NCBI RefSeq assembly: GCF_022662475.1
Contig: NZ_JAKNQQ010000001.1
Span: forward strand, 248,001-312,000
From: Sphingomonas sp. TREG-RG-20F-R18-01
Lineage (GTDB): Bacteria; Pseudomonadota; Alphaproteobacteria; Sphingomonadales; Sphingomonadaceae
Reading direction: 5' to 3'
Length of the DNA stretch: 64,000 nucleotides
This document shows positions 25,708-35,274 of this stretch, piece after piece. Under the pieces are notes generated by a model. It had not been told where the DNA came from. It worked only from the letters and a program-made list of their open reading frames with translations, and did no database searches. Both the position numbers and the translations under genes were made by a program. How positions within the stretch are numbered: position 1 is the stretch's first letter; each line of letters starts with the position of its first letter.

Positions 25708-27206
25708 GGCTGCGCCGTCGCGGGCTCGCCGCGATCAACAGCGAGATCCGCGACGGCATCCTCCCCGCCGCGGGCACGATCGCGCAGGTCGCCAGGGAGC
25801 CGGGCACCGTCCCGCACACGCCGCGCAACTACCGCGTCACCGCGCTGATCATCGCCTGCGCCTTGTTCATGGAACAGATGGACGCGACCGTGCTGGCGAC
25901 GGCCTTGCCGACGATGGCGCGCGACTTCGGCGTGCCGGCGACCAACATGGGGTCGGCGCTCACCTCCTATCTGCTGGCGCTCGCGATCTTCATTCCGGCG
26001 AGCGGACGGCTGGCCGACCGGTTCGGCTCTCGCACGGTGTTCCGCGCCGCGATCCTGATCTTCGTCGGCGGATCGATGCTGTGCGGTTTCGCCACCAGCC
26101 TGCCGTTCATGATGGGCGCGCGCTTCCTGCAGGGTCTGGGCGGCGCGATGATGATCCCGATCGGGCGGCTCGTCCTGCTGCGCAGCGTCGCCAAGGAGGA
26201 CATGGTCCAGGCGATGTCGTGGCTGATCATGCCCGCGCTGATCGGCCCGATCCTCGGGCCGCCGGTAGGGGGCGCGATCGTCACCTATCTCGACTGGCGC
26301 TGGATCTTCTATCTCAACGTGCCGATCGGGTTGCTCGGCGTGGTGCTGGTGACCCGCTACATCGGCGAGGTGCGGGCGGACCGTCCGGCGCGGTTCGACG
26401 TCCCGGGCTTCCTGCTGTCGGGCGTGTCGCTCGGGTGCCTGTTGTTCGGATTCGAGATGACCAGCCGCACGGGCGAATTCTCGGCGGCGCTGACGCTGAT
26501 CGCGATCGGGCTCGTCTCCGGCGTCCTCTACATCCGCCACGCCAAGCGGCGCGCCGATCCGATCCTCGACCTGTCGCTGATGCGGATCCCGTCGTTTCGC
26601 CTGTCGGTAATCGGCGGGTCGCTGACGCGGATCACGCAGGGCGCGCAGCCGTTCCTGCTGCCGATGATGCTACAGCTTGGGTTCGGCATGACCGCCGCGG
26701 CGAGCGGGGCGATCACCGTGGCGGGGGCGATCGGGTCGCTCGGAATGAAGGGTCTGGCGCCGCGCCTGCTGCGCCGGTTCGGGTTCCGCAACAGCCTGAT
26801 CGTCGGCGGCATTTGCGCGAGTGCCGGTTATGCGGTGTGCGGCTTGTTTCGTCCCGACTGGCCGATCCCGGTGATCTTCGGCGTGCTGATGCTGTCGGGT
26901 TTCTTCATGTCGTTCCAGTTCTCGGCGTACAATACGATCGCCTATGACGAGATCCCTTCCACGCGGATGAGCAGCGCGACGAGTTTCTACGCGACCTTCC
27001 AGCAATTGATGCTGTCGCTCGGCATCTGCGTCGGCGCGGCTTCGCTCCATGTCGGGATGCTGGGGTCCGGTCATGTGAACCCGGCGCTCCGCGACTTCAC
27101 GCTCGCGTTCTTCGTGGTGACCGCCGTCTCGGCCTCCGCGACGATCTGGAACCGTCGGTTCGCGGCCGACGCGGGGGCCGAGCTGAGCGGCCACCGCGCG
27201 GGCTAG
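25704..27206 (+). CDS. EmrB/QacA (DHA2)-type MFS drug transporter
   Basis: The 500-residue protein is a major-facilitator transporter with about 14 spans. It shows the DHA2 motif D1 near MEQMDATVLATALP, motif A LADRFGSR and motif C ALIGPILGPPVGG. EmrB proteins usually pair with a membrane-fusion protein, and this gene shares an operon with one that also accompanies a FUSC pump. A basic, arginine-rich N-terminal leader of about 40 residues precedes the first span. It starts at ATG 25704, overlapping the NodT stop. It is the last gene and converges on fghA 15 bp away. Confidence 0.9.
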   Translation: MRLRRRGLAAINSEIRDGILPAAGTIAQVAREPGTVPHTPRNYRVTALIIACALFMEQMDATVLATALPTMARDFGVPATNMGSALTSYLLALAIFIPASGRLADRFGSRTVFRAAILIFVGGSMLCGFATSLPFMMGARFLQGLGGAMMIPIGRLVLLRSVAKEDMVQAMSWLIMPALIGPILGPPVGGAIVTYLDWRWIFYLNVPIGLLGVVLVTRYIGEVRADRPARFDVPGFLLSGVSLGCLLFGFEMTSRTGEFSAALTLIAIGLVSGVLYIRHAKRRADPILDLSLMRIPSFRLSVIGGSLTRITQGAQPFLLPMMLQLGFGMTAAASGAITVAGAIGSLGMKGLAPRLLRRFGFRNSLIVGGICASAGYAVCGLFRPDWPIPVIFGVLMLSGFFMSFQFSAYNTIAYDEIPSTRMSSATSFYATFQQLMLSLGICVGAASLHVGMLGSGHVNPALRDFTLAFFVVTAVSASATIWNRRFAADAGAELSGHRAG

Positions 27207-27221
27207 CGCCGGTCGGCTCCT

Positions 27222-28070
27222 CTATCCTCGCAACCGTCGCGCGTGCCAGGCGACGTGATCCGCCATGAAGGTGGAGATGCAATAATAGCTGTGATCATAG
27301 CCCGGCTGCATCCGCAGCGTGAGGTCGATCCCGGCATCGCCACAGGCCGTTGCGAGCAATTCGGGGCGGAGCTGTTCCGTAAGGAACGGGTCCGCGTCCC
27401 CCTGGTCGACCAGCAGCGCCGGCACCCGCGCGCCGTCCTCGATCAACGCGACCGCATCATGCGCGCGCCACGCCGCCCGGTCCCCGCCCAGATACCCGCC
27501 GAGCGCCTTCTGCCCCCACGGCACCTGCGACGGCGCGACGATCGGCGCGAACGCCGACACGCCCGCGAAGCGATCCGGGAAGGTCAGCCCGATCGTCAGC
27601 GCGCCGTGGCCGCCCATCGAATGCCCCATGATCCCCTGCCGCGTCATATCCGCCGCGAACGTCTCGCCGATCAGCGCAGGAAGTTCCTCGGTGACATAGC
27701 TCCACATCCGATAATGTTCGGCGAACGGCGCCTCGGTCGCATCGACATAAAACCCCGCGCCAAGTCCGAAGTCATACGCCCGGTCCGGGTCATCCGCCAC
27801 GCCATCCCCGCGCGGACTGGTGTCGGGCGCGACGAGGATCACGCGATGCTCTGCGCAGGCCGCGCGGAATTCGCCCTTCTCGGTCACGTTCGCCTGCGTG
27901 CAGGTCAGCCCCGAGAGGAACCACAGCACCGGCAGCGTCTCGCCCTCGGCATGCTCCGGCACGAACACCGAGAAGGTCATCTCGGTGCCGGTCGCGGCCG
28001 AGGCGTGGCTGTAGACGCCCTGCACCCCGCCATGCGCCCTGACCTCGGAAACGGTCTTCACCGTCGCCAT
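27222..28070 (-). CDS. fghA: S-formylglutathione hydrolase
   Basis: This 282-residue cytoplasmic esterase D-type protein has the oxyanion region LSGLTCTQAN, the nucleophile Ser151 in GHSMGG, an aspartate in VDQGDADPF and the catalytic histidine in GYDHSYY. It hydrolyses S-formylglutathione to formate and glutathione, the second step of formaldehyde detoxification. Its ATG at 28070 overlaps the last base of the adjacent class III alcohol dehydrogenase stop (TGATG), and that gene performs the first step. Length matches the family (about 280). Confidence 0.95.
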   Translation of the reverse strand: MATVKTVSEVRAHGGVQGVYSHASAATGTEMTFSVFVPEHAEGETLPVLWFLSGLTCTQANVTEKGEFRAACAEHRVILVAPDTSPRGDGVADDPDRAYDFGLGAGFYVDATEAPFAEHYRMWSYVTEELPALIGETFAADMTRQGIMGHSMGGHGALTIGLTFPDRFAGVSAFAPIVAPSQVPWGQKALGGYLGGDRAAWRAHDAVALIEDGARVPALLVDQGDADPFLTEQLRPELLATACGDAGIDLTLRMQPGYDHSYYCISTFMADHVAWHARRLRG

Positions 28071-29179
28071 CAGAACAGCACCACGCTGCGGATGCTCTCG
28101 CCCGAATGCATCAGGTCGAAGCCCTTGTTGATCTCGTCGAGCGTCAGGACGTGCGTGATCATCGGGTCGATCTCGATCATCCCGTTCATGTACCAGTCGA
28201 CGATCTTGGGAACGTCGGTCCGGCCCTTCGCGCCGCCAAACGCGGTGCCGCGCCAGTTGCGCCCGGTGACGAGCTGGAACGGGCGCGTGCTGATTTCCTT
28301 GCCCGCTTCCGCCACGCCGATCACGATCGACGTCCCCCAGCCGCGATGGCACGCCTCCAGCGCCTGCCGCATCACGGTCGTGTTGCCGGTGCAATCGAAC
28401 GTATAATCCGCCCCGCCATCGGTCAGCGCGACCAGATGCGCGACGAGATCGCCGCTGACGTCCTTGGGGTTGACGAAGTCGGTCATCCCGAAGCGCCGGC
28501 CCCATTCCTCACGGTCCGGGTTGATGTCGACCCCGACGATCTTCGCCGCGCCCGCGAGCCGCGCGCCCTGAAGCACGTTGAGCCCGATCCCGCCGAGCCC
28601 GAACACGATCACCGTATCGCCGACTTCGACCTTGGCGGTGTTGACCACCGCGCCCACACCCGTCGTAACGCCGCAACCGATGTAGCAACTCGTCTTGAAC
28701 GGTGCGTCCTCACGGATCTTCGCGACCGCGATCTCGGGCAGGACGGTGAAGTTCGAGAAAGTCGAGCAGCCCATGTAATGGTAGATCGGCTGGCCCTTGT
28801 ACGAAAAGCGCGTCGTGCCGTCGGGCATCAGCCCCTTCCCTTGCGTCGCGCGGATCGCGGTGCACAGGTTGGTCTTGCCGCTGAGGCACGACTTACACTG
28901 GCGGCATTCGGGGGTGTAGAGCGGGATGACATGGTCGCCCGGCTTGACCGACGTGACGCCCGGTCCGACTTCGCGGACGATGCCAGCGCCCTCATGCCCC
29001 AGCACGCTCGGGAACAGCCCCTCGCTGTCAAGTCCATCGAGCGTGTAGGCATCGGTATGGCAGATGCCCGTCGCCATGATCTCGACCAGCACTTCGCCCG
29101 CCTTGGGCCCTTCCAGGTCGAGTTCGACGATCTCGAGCGGCTTCTTCGCTTCGAAGGCTACGGCGGCGCGGGTCTTCAT
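28070..29179 (-). CDS. frmA: S-(hydroxymethyl)glutathione dehydrogenase (class III alcohol dehydrogenase)
   Basis: The 369-residue zinc-dependent dehydrogenase has the catalytic zinc region [12 protein letters not shown] and GHEGAGIV, the structural zinc cysteines in [15 protein letters not shown], and the NAD-binding segment [11 protein letters not shown]. Class III enzymes oxidise S-hydroxymethylglutathione (from formaldehyde) to S-formylglutathione and also reduce S-nitrosoglutathione. GGAG lies upstream of the ATG at 29179. It is the first gene of a two-gene operon with fghA. Confidence 0.96.
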   Translation of the reverse strand: MKTRAAVAFEAKKPLEIVELDLEGPKAGEVLVEIMATGICHTDAYTLDGLDSEGLFPSVLGHEGAGIVREVGPGVTSVKPGDHVIPLYTPECRQCKSCLSGKTNLCTAIRATQGKGLMPDGTTRFSYKGQPIYHYMGCSTFSNFTVLPEIAVAKIREDAPFKTSCYIGCGVTTGVGAVVNTAKVEVGDTVIVFGLGGIGLNVLQGARLAGAAKIVGVDINPDREEWGRRFGMTDFVNPKDVSGDLVAHLVALTDGGADYTFDCTGNTTVMRQALEACHRGWGTSIVIGVAEAGKEISTRPFQLVTGRNWRGTAFGGAKGRTDVPKIVDWYMNGMIEIDPMITHVLTLDEINKGFDLMHSGESIRSVVLF

Positions 29180-29653
29180 GGCATACTCCGGTATCTTGGC
29201 GGGCCGCTTATAGGGAAGCGGGGCGTGGCATAAAGCGCGGAGTTGGGTTGGGGTTGCAACATCCCGTGCTGCGCTGCCAGATCCGTTATTAGATCTTCTT
29301 CCCCGGCGAAGGCCGGGGCCCAGCAGCGAGCCATCGGCAATTCGCGTGCTGCGTTCTATTACAGCGACCTCTACTTCTGGGCCCCGGCCTTCGCCGGGGA
29401 AGCAGAAAAAGAAACAGAAACAGAAGCAGAAGCAAAAACGGAAGCGTAAGCGGCAAACAGCTCAAACATTTGACAACCCTCCGCCCCCATCCCTATCGGC
29501 GCAGGACGGCCGAATCGCCGTAGATCAGGACTCGAAACAGCAAATGCCAAGCGACAGTAGTCGAATGTACGCGCCGTCGGAGGCGCTCGGCCGAGCCTGA
29601 TCCGATCAGTCTCGCCCCGGGCGTCGTCGACGGCGTCCGAACGAGGTGAGACC
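29180..29653. other. Intergenic region with REPIN-like element and purine-rich repeat
   Basis: The 474-bp spacer lies between divergent frmA and the ABC permease. It holds a paired inverted repeat at 29299-29401 and, directly after it, a purine-rich stretch of AAACAG/AAGCAG-like units (29402-29450). The remainder has no recognisable gene. The permease ribosome site GAGGTGAG is at its right end. Confidence 0.6.
29299..29401. repeat. REPIN-like paired inverted REP repeat, copy 1
   Basis: A 25-base unit at 29299-29323, with core palindrome CCCCGGCGAAGGCCGGGG, is repeated as a perfect reverse complement at 29377-29401, leaving a 53-bp unrelated middle. Total length is 103 bp. A second copy of nearly the same size lies at 37946-38047. 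This is the layout of REP doublets (REPINs), normally mobilised by a RAYT transposase encoded elsewhere. Confidence 0.75.
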
Positions 29654-31417
29654 ATGCGTGAAATGCCCCAGATTGCCCGGGCCAACACCGCTTGGATCGG
29701 CCGTCCGTTTTCGCGCTACTGGCGCGCGACGACGCCGAGCTGGGCCGATGCGATTGCGTTCCTGCTGCTGGCAGCCCTTGCGGTGCTCGTCGCCAAGGGC
29801 GCGGCGGGGGTTGCGCAGCCGCTGTCCGAGCTCAACATCGATCCCGTCGCGCTCGATCCGTGGAACCTGCCCGGCTATGCGTTGCGCACCACGCTCCGCA
29901 TGTTCGCAGCGCTCGGCGCGTCGCTCGCCTTCACCTTCGTCGTCGCGACGCTGGCGGCCAAGAGCAAGCGCGCCGAGATGATCATCGTCCCCGCGCTCGA
30001 CATCCTCCAGTCGGTGCCGATCCTCGGCTTCCTGACCTTCACCGTCACCTTCTTCATGGGGCTGTTCCCGGGGCAGCAATTGGGCGTCGAACTCGCGGCG
30101 ATCTGCGCGATTTTCACCAGTCAGGCGTGGAACATGGCGTTCAGCTTCTACCAGTCGCTACGCTCGGTCCCGAGCGATCTGGCCGAGGTCTCGCAAGGTT
30201 TCGCTTTGTCGCCGTGGCGCAGGTTCCTGCGGCTAGAGCTGCCCTTCGCGACGCCCTCGCTGGTGTGGAACGCGATGATGTCGATGTCGGGCGGCTGGTT
30301 CTTCGTCGTCGCGTCCGAGGCGATTAGCGTCGGCAACACGCGGATCATGCTGCCGGGGATCGGATCGTGGCTCGCGCTCGCGATCGACCGGCAGGATTTC
30401 CGCGCGGTCGGCTGGGCCGTCGGCGCGATGGCGGTGGTGATCCTGCTGTACGATCAGCTCGTCTTCCGCCCGGTCGTGGCGTGGGCGGATCGCTTCCGCT
30501 TCGAACAGACCGCGTCGCAGGACGCCCCGAGCAGCTGGGCCTATGACGTGTTCCGCAAGGCGCGGTTGCTGCCGGTGCTGTTCGCCCCGCTGACCGGGCT
30601 CGCGCGCTTACTGAGCGCACTCGACCGCGCGCCGACGCGCGCACGGCGCAGCGTCCGCGCCACCCCGCGCAGTCCGGTCGGGCAAGCGGTGTGGATCGCG
30701 GTCGTCACGGTCACGCTCGCCGCCGCGGCGTGGCTCGTGCTCGGCTATGTCGCGCGCCATCTCGCATGGCAGGATGCGTTCACGGCGTTCGGGCTCGGGA
30801 TGATCACGATGCTCCGCGTGCTCGTGCTGATCGCGCTCGCAAGCCTGGTGTGGGTGCCGATCGGCGTGTGGATCGGCTTGCGTCCGCGCTGGGCCGAGCG
30901 GCTCCAGCCGGTCGCGCAATTCCTCGCCGCCTTCCCCGCCAACGTGCTGTTCCCGTTCGCGGTAATCGCGATCGTCCACTGGCACCTGAACGTCGACGTC
31001 TGGCTGTCCCCGCTGATGGTGCTCGGCACGCAGTGGTACATCTTGTTCAACGTCATCGCCGGCGCGAGCGCGATCCCCAACGATCTGCGCGAAGCGGCGG
31101 GGATGTTCGGCGTGCGGCGCTGGCAATGGTGGCGGCAGCTCGGCATCCCCGGGATTTTCCCTTATTATGTCACCGGCGCGCTGACCGCCTCGGGCGGATC
31201 GTGGAACGCGAGCATCGTCGCCGAAGCGGTCTCCTGGGGGAGCGAGCGGCTCGAGGCGCACGGTCTCGGCAGCTATATCGCCAAGGCGACGACAGCGGGC
31301 GATTTCCCGCGTGTGACGCTTGGCATCGCGGTGATGTCGGTCTTCGTGATCGGCTTCAACCGCCTGCTGTGGCGCCCGCTCTACGCTTATGCCGACCGCC
31401 GCCTGCGCCTCGCCTGA
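29654..31417 (+). CDS. ABC transporter permease with two fused membrane domains
   Basis: The 587-residue protein has two binding-protein-dependent permease domains in tandem, about 80-290 and 370-580, each with an EAA-type loop (SDLAEVSQGF and NDLREAAGMF). Related NitT/TauT-type systems import anions such as nitrate or sulfonates, but fused permeases of this kind are uncharacterised. GAGGTGAG sits before the ATG at 29654. The cognate ATPase follows 34 bp downstream. No substrate-binding protein is encoded nearby. Confidence 0.85.
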   Translation: MREMPQIARANTAWIGRPFSRYWRATTPSWADAIAFLLLAALAVLVAKGAAGVAQPLSELNIDPVALDPWNLPGYALRTTLRMFAALGASLAFTFVVATLAAKSKRAEMIIVPALDILQSVPILGFLTFTVTFFMGLFPGQQLGVELAAICAIFTSQAWNMAFSFYQSLRSVPSDLAEVSQGFALSPWRRFLRLELPFATPSLVWNAMMSMSGGWFFVVASEAISVGNTRIMLPGIGSWLALAIDRQDFRAVGWAVGAMAVVILLYDQLVFRPVVAWADRFRFEQTASQDAPSSWAYDVFRKARLLPVLFAPLTGLARLLSALDRAPTRARRSVRATPRSPVGQAVWIAVVTVTLAAAAWLVLGYVARHLAWQDAFTAFGLGMITMLRVLVLIALASLVWVPIGVWIGLRPRWAERLQPVAQFLAAFPANVLFPFAVIAIVHWHLNVDVWLSPLMVLGTQWYILFNVIAGASAIPNDLREAAGMFGVRRWQWWRQLGIPGIFPYYVTGALTASGGSWNASIVAEAVSWGSERLEAHGLGSYIAKATTAGDFPRVTLGIAVMSVFVIGFNRLLWRPLYAYADRRLRLA

Positions 31418-31451
31418 GCCTATCTCCCGCGTACCCAAGGAGCCTACGATC

Positions 31452-32771
31452 ATGGCCACCCTCGCCTCGCTTGCCCCCGCCCGCCCGCTCGTCGCAATCG
31501 AGCATCTGACACACCGCTACGGCAAGGGCGGGACGAGCGGCGCATTGCTCGTGCTCGACGATGTCGCGCTGACGCTGGTCGAGAATGAAGTCGTCGGGCT
31601 GCTCGGCCGCTCGGGCTCGGGCAAGTCGACGCTGCTGCGCTCGATCGCGGGACTGATCCAGCCCGACGAGGGGAGCATCGCGTTCGTCCCCGACGAAGCG
31701 GGCGACGCCCCCAGCGTCAGCATGGTGTTCCAGACCTTCGCCCTCTTCCCGTGGCTGACGGTGCTGCAGAACGTCGAGCTCGGGCTCGAGGCGCAGCGCG
31801 TGCCCGCCGAGGAACGCCGCACCCGCGCGCTCGCGGCGATCGATCTGATCGGGCTCGACGGGTTCGAGAACGCCTATCCCAAGGAATTGTCGGGCGGGAT
31901 GCGCCAGCGCGTCGGCCTCGCGCGCGCGATCGTCGTCAACCCGTCGCTGTTGCTGATGGACGAGCCCTTCTCCGCGCTCGACGTACTGACCGCGGAGACG
32001 CTGCGCACCGATCTGCTCGATCTGTGGTCGGAGGGGCGGATGCCGATCAAGGCGATCCTGATCGTCACGCACAACATCGAGGAAGCGGTGCTGATGTGCG
32101 ACCGCATCCTCGTCTTCTCGTCCAATCCGGGGCGCGTCGCTGCCGAGATCACGGTCGACCTGCCGCAGCCGCGCGACCGGCTTGACCCCGCATTCCGCGC
32201 GCTGGTCGACGATATCTACGCCCGCATGACCGCACGGCCCGCCCCCGAACCCGCGCATGACGGCGTGTTCCCCGGCAGCGGGATCCAGATGGTCCTGCCG
32301 CGCGTGTCGACCAACGCGCTGGCGGGGCTGATGGAAGAGGTCGACGCCGCCCCGTTCGACGGCCGCGCAGCGCTGCCCGACCTCGCCGACCAGCTCCAGC
32401 TCGAGATCGACGAACTGTTCCCGATGGCGGAAACGCTGCAGCTGCTTCGCTTCGCCGACCTGCAGGGGGCGGACATCCAGCTGACCCCCGCCGCGCGCCG
32501 CTATGTCGAGGCGGACGTCGACGACCGCAAGGCGATGTTCGCCCGCGCCTTGCTCGCGCACGTGCCGCTCGCACAGCACATCCGCCGCATCCTCGATGAA
32601 CGCGCGGGGCATGTCGCGCCCGCACGCCGGTTCCGCGACGAGCTCGAGGATCACATGTCGCCCGATTACGCCGACGAGACGCTGCGTACGGTCACGCACT
32701 GGGGCCGCTATGCCGAGGTCTTCGCCTATGACGAGGACGACGACCGCTTCTCGCTGGATGACGCGGTGTGA
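31452..32771 (+). CDS. ABC transporter ATP-binding protein with AAA-associated C-terminal domain
   Basis: This 439-residue protein has a NitT/TauT-like ATPase domain: Walker A GRSGSGKST (52-60), the Q-loop VFQTF, signature LSGGMRQR and Walker B LLLMDEPF. After residue 275 comes an extra domain of about 150 residues matching the AAA-associated C-terminal type (PF09821), seen on ATPases paired with two-domain permeases. The ATG at 31452 was chosen as the start of the conserved domain; the open frame begins earlier inside the permease gene. Its substrate is unknown. Confidence 0.87.
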   Translation: MATLASLAPARPLVAIEHLTHRYGKGGTSGALLVLDDVALTLVENEVVGLLGRSGSGKSTLLRSIAGLIQPDEGSIAFVPDEAGDAPSVSMVFQTFALFPWLTVLQNVELGLEAQRVPAEERRTRALAAIDLIGLDGFENAYPKELSGGMRQRVGLARAIVVNPSLLLMDEPFSALDVLTAETLRTDLLDLWSEGRMPIKAILIVTHNIEEAVLMCDRILVFSSNPGRVAAEITVDLPQPRDRLDPAFRALVDDIYARMTARPAPEPAHDGVFPGSGIQMVLPRVSTNALAGLMEEVDAAPFDGRAALPDLADQLQLEIDELFPMAETLQLLRFADLQGADIQLTPAARRYVEADVDDRKAMFARALLAHVPLAQHIRRILDERAGHVAPARRFRDELEDHMSPDYADETLRTVTHWGRYAEVFAYDEDDDRFSLDDAV

Positions 32772-33139
32772 TCGACCGCGCGCTTGGGCGGTGCGAGGCG
32801 CGCGCGTAACTGGGGGTGCCGGAAGGACGCGGAGGCCCGCTGCGAATCGCGGTGTCACCACCGCGCTGTGCCCCCCGGCCGAGCCCGTCCGCCAAATGAG
32901 CCATATACGCGTCTGATCGACGGTGAAACGTGGTGCATCCATGCCCAGCCGTTTCTCTATCGCTTTGCCGAAGTCTGTCGAAACGCCTAAAAGGACGACG
33001 CCACCAGCAGTATAACTGCCTGGCACCCTCACGCATCATTAACCGTCCAAGCAATACCACTCTGCCGGAGCGTTCCGGCCGTGTCGGTTGCTTGCGGGTC
33101 ATCCTCCAGTTCGCCTTCTGCAGCAAGGAATCAGCCTCG
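32772..33139. other. Intergenic region upstream of the exported GH-A-like protein
   Basis: This 368-bp stretch contains no convincing gene, tRNA or terminator. The last 150 bases are less GC-rich and should hold the promoter of the downstream gene. A small CCGGA/TCCGG inverted repeat lies at about 33066-33079. AAGGAA near 33125 may be the ribosome binding site for the GTG at 33140. Confidence 0.5.
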
Positions 33140-34792
33140 GTGTCGAGCAACAAGATCGAAGTACGCCCCCCTGCCGCTTCGTCGGCCGCAGTCCTGCGCA
33201 AGAGGATCCTCGTCACCACGATATTGGCCGCGACCGTCATCGGCGGGGCGTTCGCCGCGACCAATGCCGGGTCGGGCGGCGGCAGGACGTTCGCTGCCCC
33301 TGCGATCATCTTTCGGTCGGCGCAGCCCACGTCGCCAGTCCCGGCCCCGACGACCGCGCCAATCGCACCCGCAACGACCGCATCGCTCTCGCTCGGGATC
33401 AACGTTGCCGGCAGCAGCTACTTCAGCACCGAGCGGACGTTCGCCAACCTCGCCTTTGCCACCGGAGCGTGGCGCAACCCGGCCGCTGCCTGGGCCGACG
33501 TTCCCAAGGACAAGCTGACGCCGGGCGGCACCCCGTTGATCAACGCGGCGCTGATACTCAACGTCCCGCAGACCGTCTGGGCGGGCAAGGCCACCCCGAT
33601 CAAGTGCACATGGACCGGCAGCGGCACCCTGCACGTCGACGGCGACGCACGGTTGCCCGCAGGCAATCATTCCGTGACCTTCACCTGGCCCGGCCGCACC
33701 GGAACGGCGCTGCCGACCATCATCCTGTACGTCGACTCCGTGAATGCGTCGGATCCCCTCGCCAACCTCGATTGCCGCGAGCCCAATCTCACGACCAACG
33801 GGGCGTTCGACCAGCGGATCGTCGATGACCTGAAACCGTACAGCATCCTCCGGTTCCTGGACTGGTCGACCGCCAACGCCAATCCCGCGAGCGTAACCTG
33901 GGCGACGCGCTCGACCCCGGCGCGGCTCGTTCAGGACGGCACGGACGGCTTCGCTCTCGAGCACATGGTCGATCTCGCCAATGCGGCGGGCGCGGACCCG
34001 TGGTTCACCATCCCGTGGAACGCCGACGAGACCTACGTCCGCATGATGGCGAAGCTGGTCCACGATCGGCTGGCGAAAGGGCACCGCGCCTATTTCGAGC
34101 TGTCGAACGAAACGTGGAACTACGGGTTTCCGGTTGCGACCCAGCTGCTGAACGAAGGGATTGCCGAAGCGCTCTCGGGCGACAAATATACCAACGGTCC
34201 GCTGCGCTACGCCGAAAAGTCGATCTGGTTTCACAAGCTGCTCACCAGCGCGTTCCAGGACGACCCGGCCCGGCTGGTGCGGGTCTTGAACATGCAGAAC
34301 GGCAATGGGTGGTCGATCGACCAGGCAATGGGGTTCCGCGACACGCCGCAATGGGTCGATGCGATCGCGACGGCGCCGTATTTCGGGCACGACCTGCTGC
34401 GCACCGTAGATTCCGGCGTCACCGACTTGCCGACGCTGTTCGCCGCCCTCGAGACGATGCGCGTCACCGCGATCGACCATGCCGTCGCAGACAAGGCAAG
34501 CGCGGCAAAGTGGAAGAAGCGGTATCTCGCCTATGAAGGCGGCCAGCACATCGTTCCGCTCGCGGCCAACGCCGCCGTCGGCGCGCAGATGGAGCGCAGC
34601 CCGCTAATGCACGACATGTACCAACGCTATCTCGCGGATTGGAAGACGAAGATCGGCGACACCCTGACGCTGTATTCGGCAACCGGTTCGATCAGCCAAT
34701 ATGGGTCGTGGGGCATTCGCGAATATGCCGGCCAGCCGCTCGCCGACTCGCCCAAGCGCCGGGCGGTGCTGGAAGCGGCGACCCCGAAATAA
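33140..34792 (+). CDS. Exported protein resembling a clan GH-A glycoside hydrolase
   Basis: The roughly 550-residue protein has an N-terminal membrane anchor or uncleaved signal (about 22-42), a proline/threonine/alanine-rich linker (65-90), a small beta-rich segment (about 140-210) and a TIM-barrel-like region. Two motifs fit clan GH-A catalytic residues: FELSNETWN (acid/base) and YLAYEGGQH (nucleophile). Similar proteins are annotated only as cellulose-binding or hypothetical. The GTG at 33140 is preferred because conserved sequence begins there; the frame stays open from 32930. It is a single gene, so the substrate cannot be inferred. Confidence 0.6.
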   Translation: MSSNKIEVRPPAASSAAVLRKRILVTTILAATVIGGAFAATNAGSGGGRTFAAPAIIFRSAQPTSPVPAPTTAPIAPATTASLSLGINVAGSSYFSTERTFANLAFATGAWRNPAAAWADVPKDKLTPGGTPLINAALILNVPQTVWAGKATPIKCTWTGSGTLHVDGDARLPAGNHSVTFTWPGRTGTALPTIILYVDSVNASDPLANLDCREPNLTTNGAFDQRIVDDLKPYSILRFLDWSTANANPASVTWATRSTPARLVQDGTDGFALEHMVDLANAAGADPWFTIPWNADETYVRMMAKLVHDRLAKGHRAYFELSNETWNYGFPVATQLLNEGIAEALSGDKYTNGPLRYAEKSIWFHKLLTSAFQDDPARLVRVLNMQNGNGWSIDQAMGFRDTPQWVDAIATAPYFGHDLLRTVDSGVTDLPTLFAALETMRVTAIDHAVADKASAAKWKKRYLAYEGGQHIVPLAANAAVGAQMERSPLMHDMYQRYLADWKTKIGDTLTLYSATGSISQYGSWGIREYAGQPLADSPKRRAVLEAATPK

Positions 34793-35039
34793 CACTCGGC
34801 GCGCCTGCGCCGCCCGATGTGAGCGCGTGGAAGCTGTCTCCGTTCCGCCGTGGGTCGTCGCCCATGGCGGACCGGGGGCGGCAGCAGGAACGGCTAGGTC
34901 GCAGGCGCCGAAGCGGCACCAATCAGCCTGAATGGTGGGTACCCGTCGATGCGCTCAGCGCGATCGCCGATAGCGCGGCGAAGCACTGGATCGGCACGGT
35001 AACGCCTGAGATGGACAATCAACCGCCGACGGAAACGAA

Positions 35040-35115
35040 TGGTGGAGCCGAGGGGGATCGAACCCCTGACCTTTCGCATGCCATGCGAACGCTCTCCCAG
35101 CTGAGCTACGGCCCC
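35040..35115 (-). tRNA. tRNA-Ala (GGC anticodon)
   Basis: The minus strand reads GGGGCCG at the 5' acceptor, a standard D-arm, the anticodon stem TTCGC/GCGAA around loop ATGGCAT (anticodon GGC), the T-arm GGTTCGATCC and a 3' end CGGCTCC followed by ACCA. CCA is encoded. It decodes GCC. Confidence 0.95.
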
Positions 35116-35274
35116 ATCGTTTTGCGAAGACCCTGGGCGGGTCTGCGGCGGGAAGGCGTCGCCCCTACCGAGGCCCGACGCGGTTGGCAAGCGCGGAACA
35201 CCGCCTGGCCAGATTTTTCGTAGAATTTTTCGCGTCAGCCCGCGCGCACTCTGCACGCGGGCCGACGCGAGCGA

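Noticed and set aside
29371..29688. Minus-strand frame containing SPAKAGAQ
   Set aside because: This peptide is the usual artefact of REP-type repeats and does not represent a gene.
34639..35223. 194-residue frame across tRNA-Ala
   Set aside because: It crosses a tRNA gene and begins inside the GH-A-like gene.
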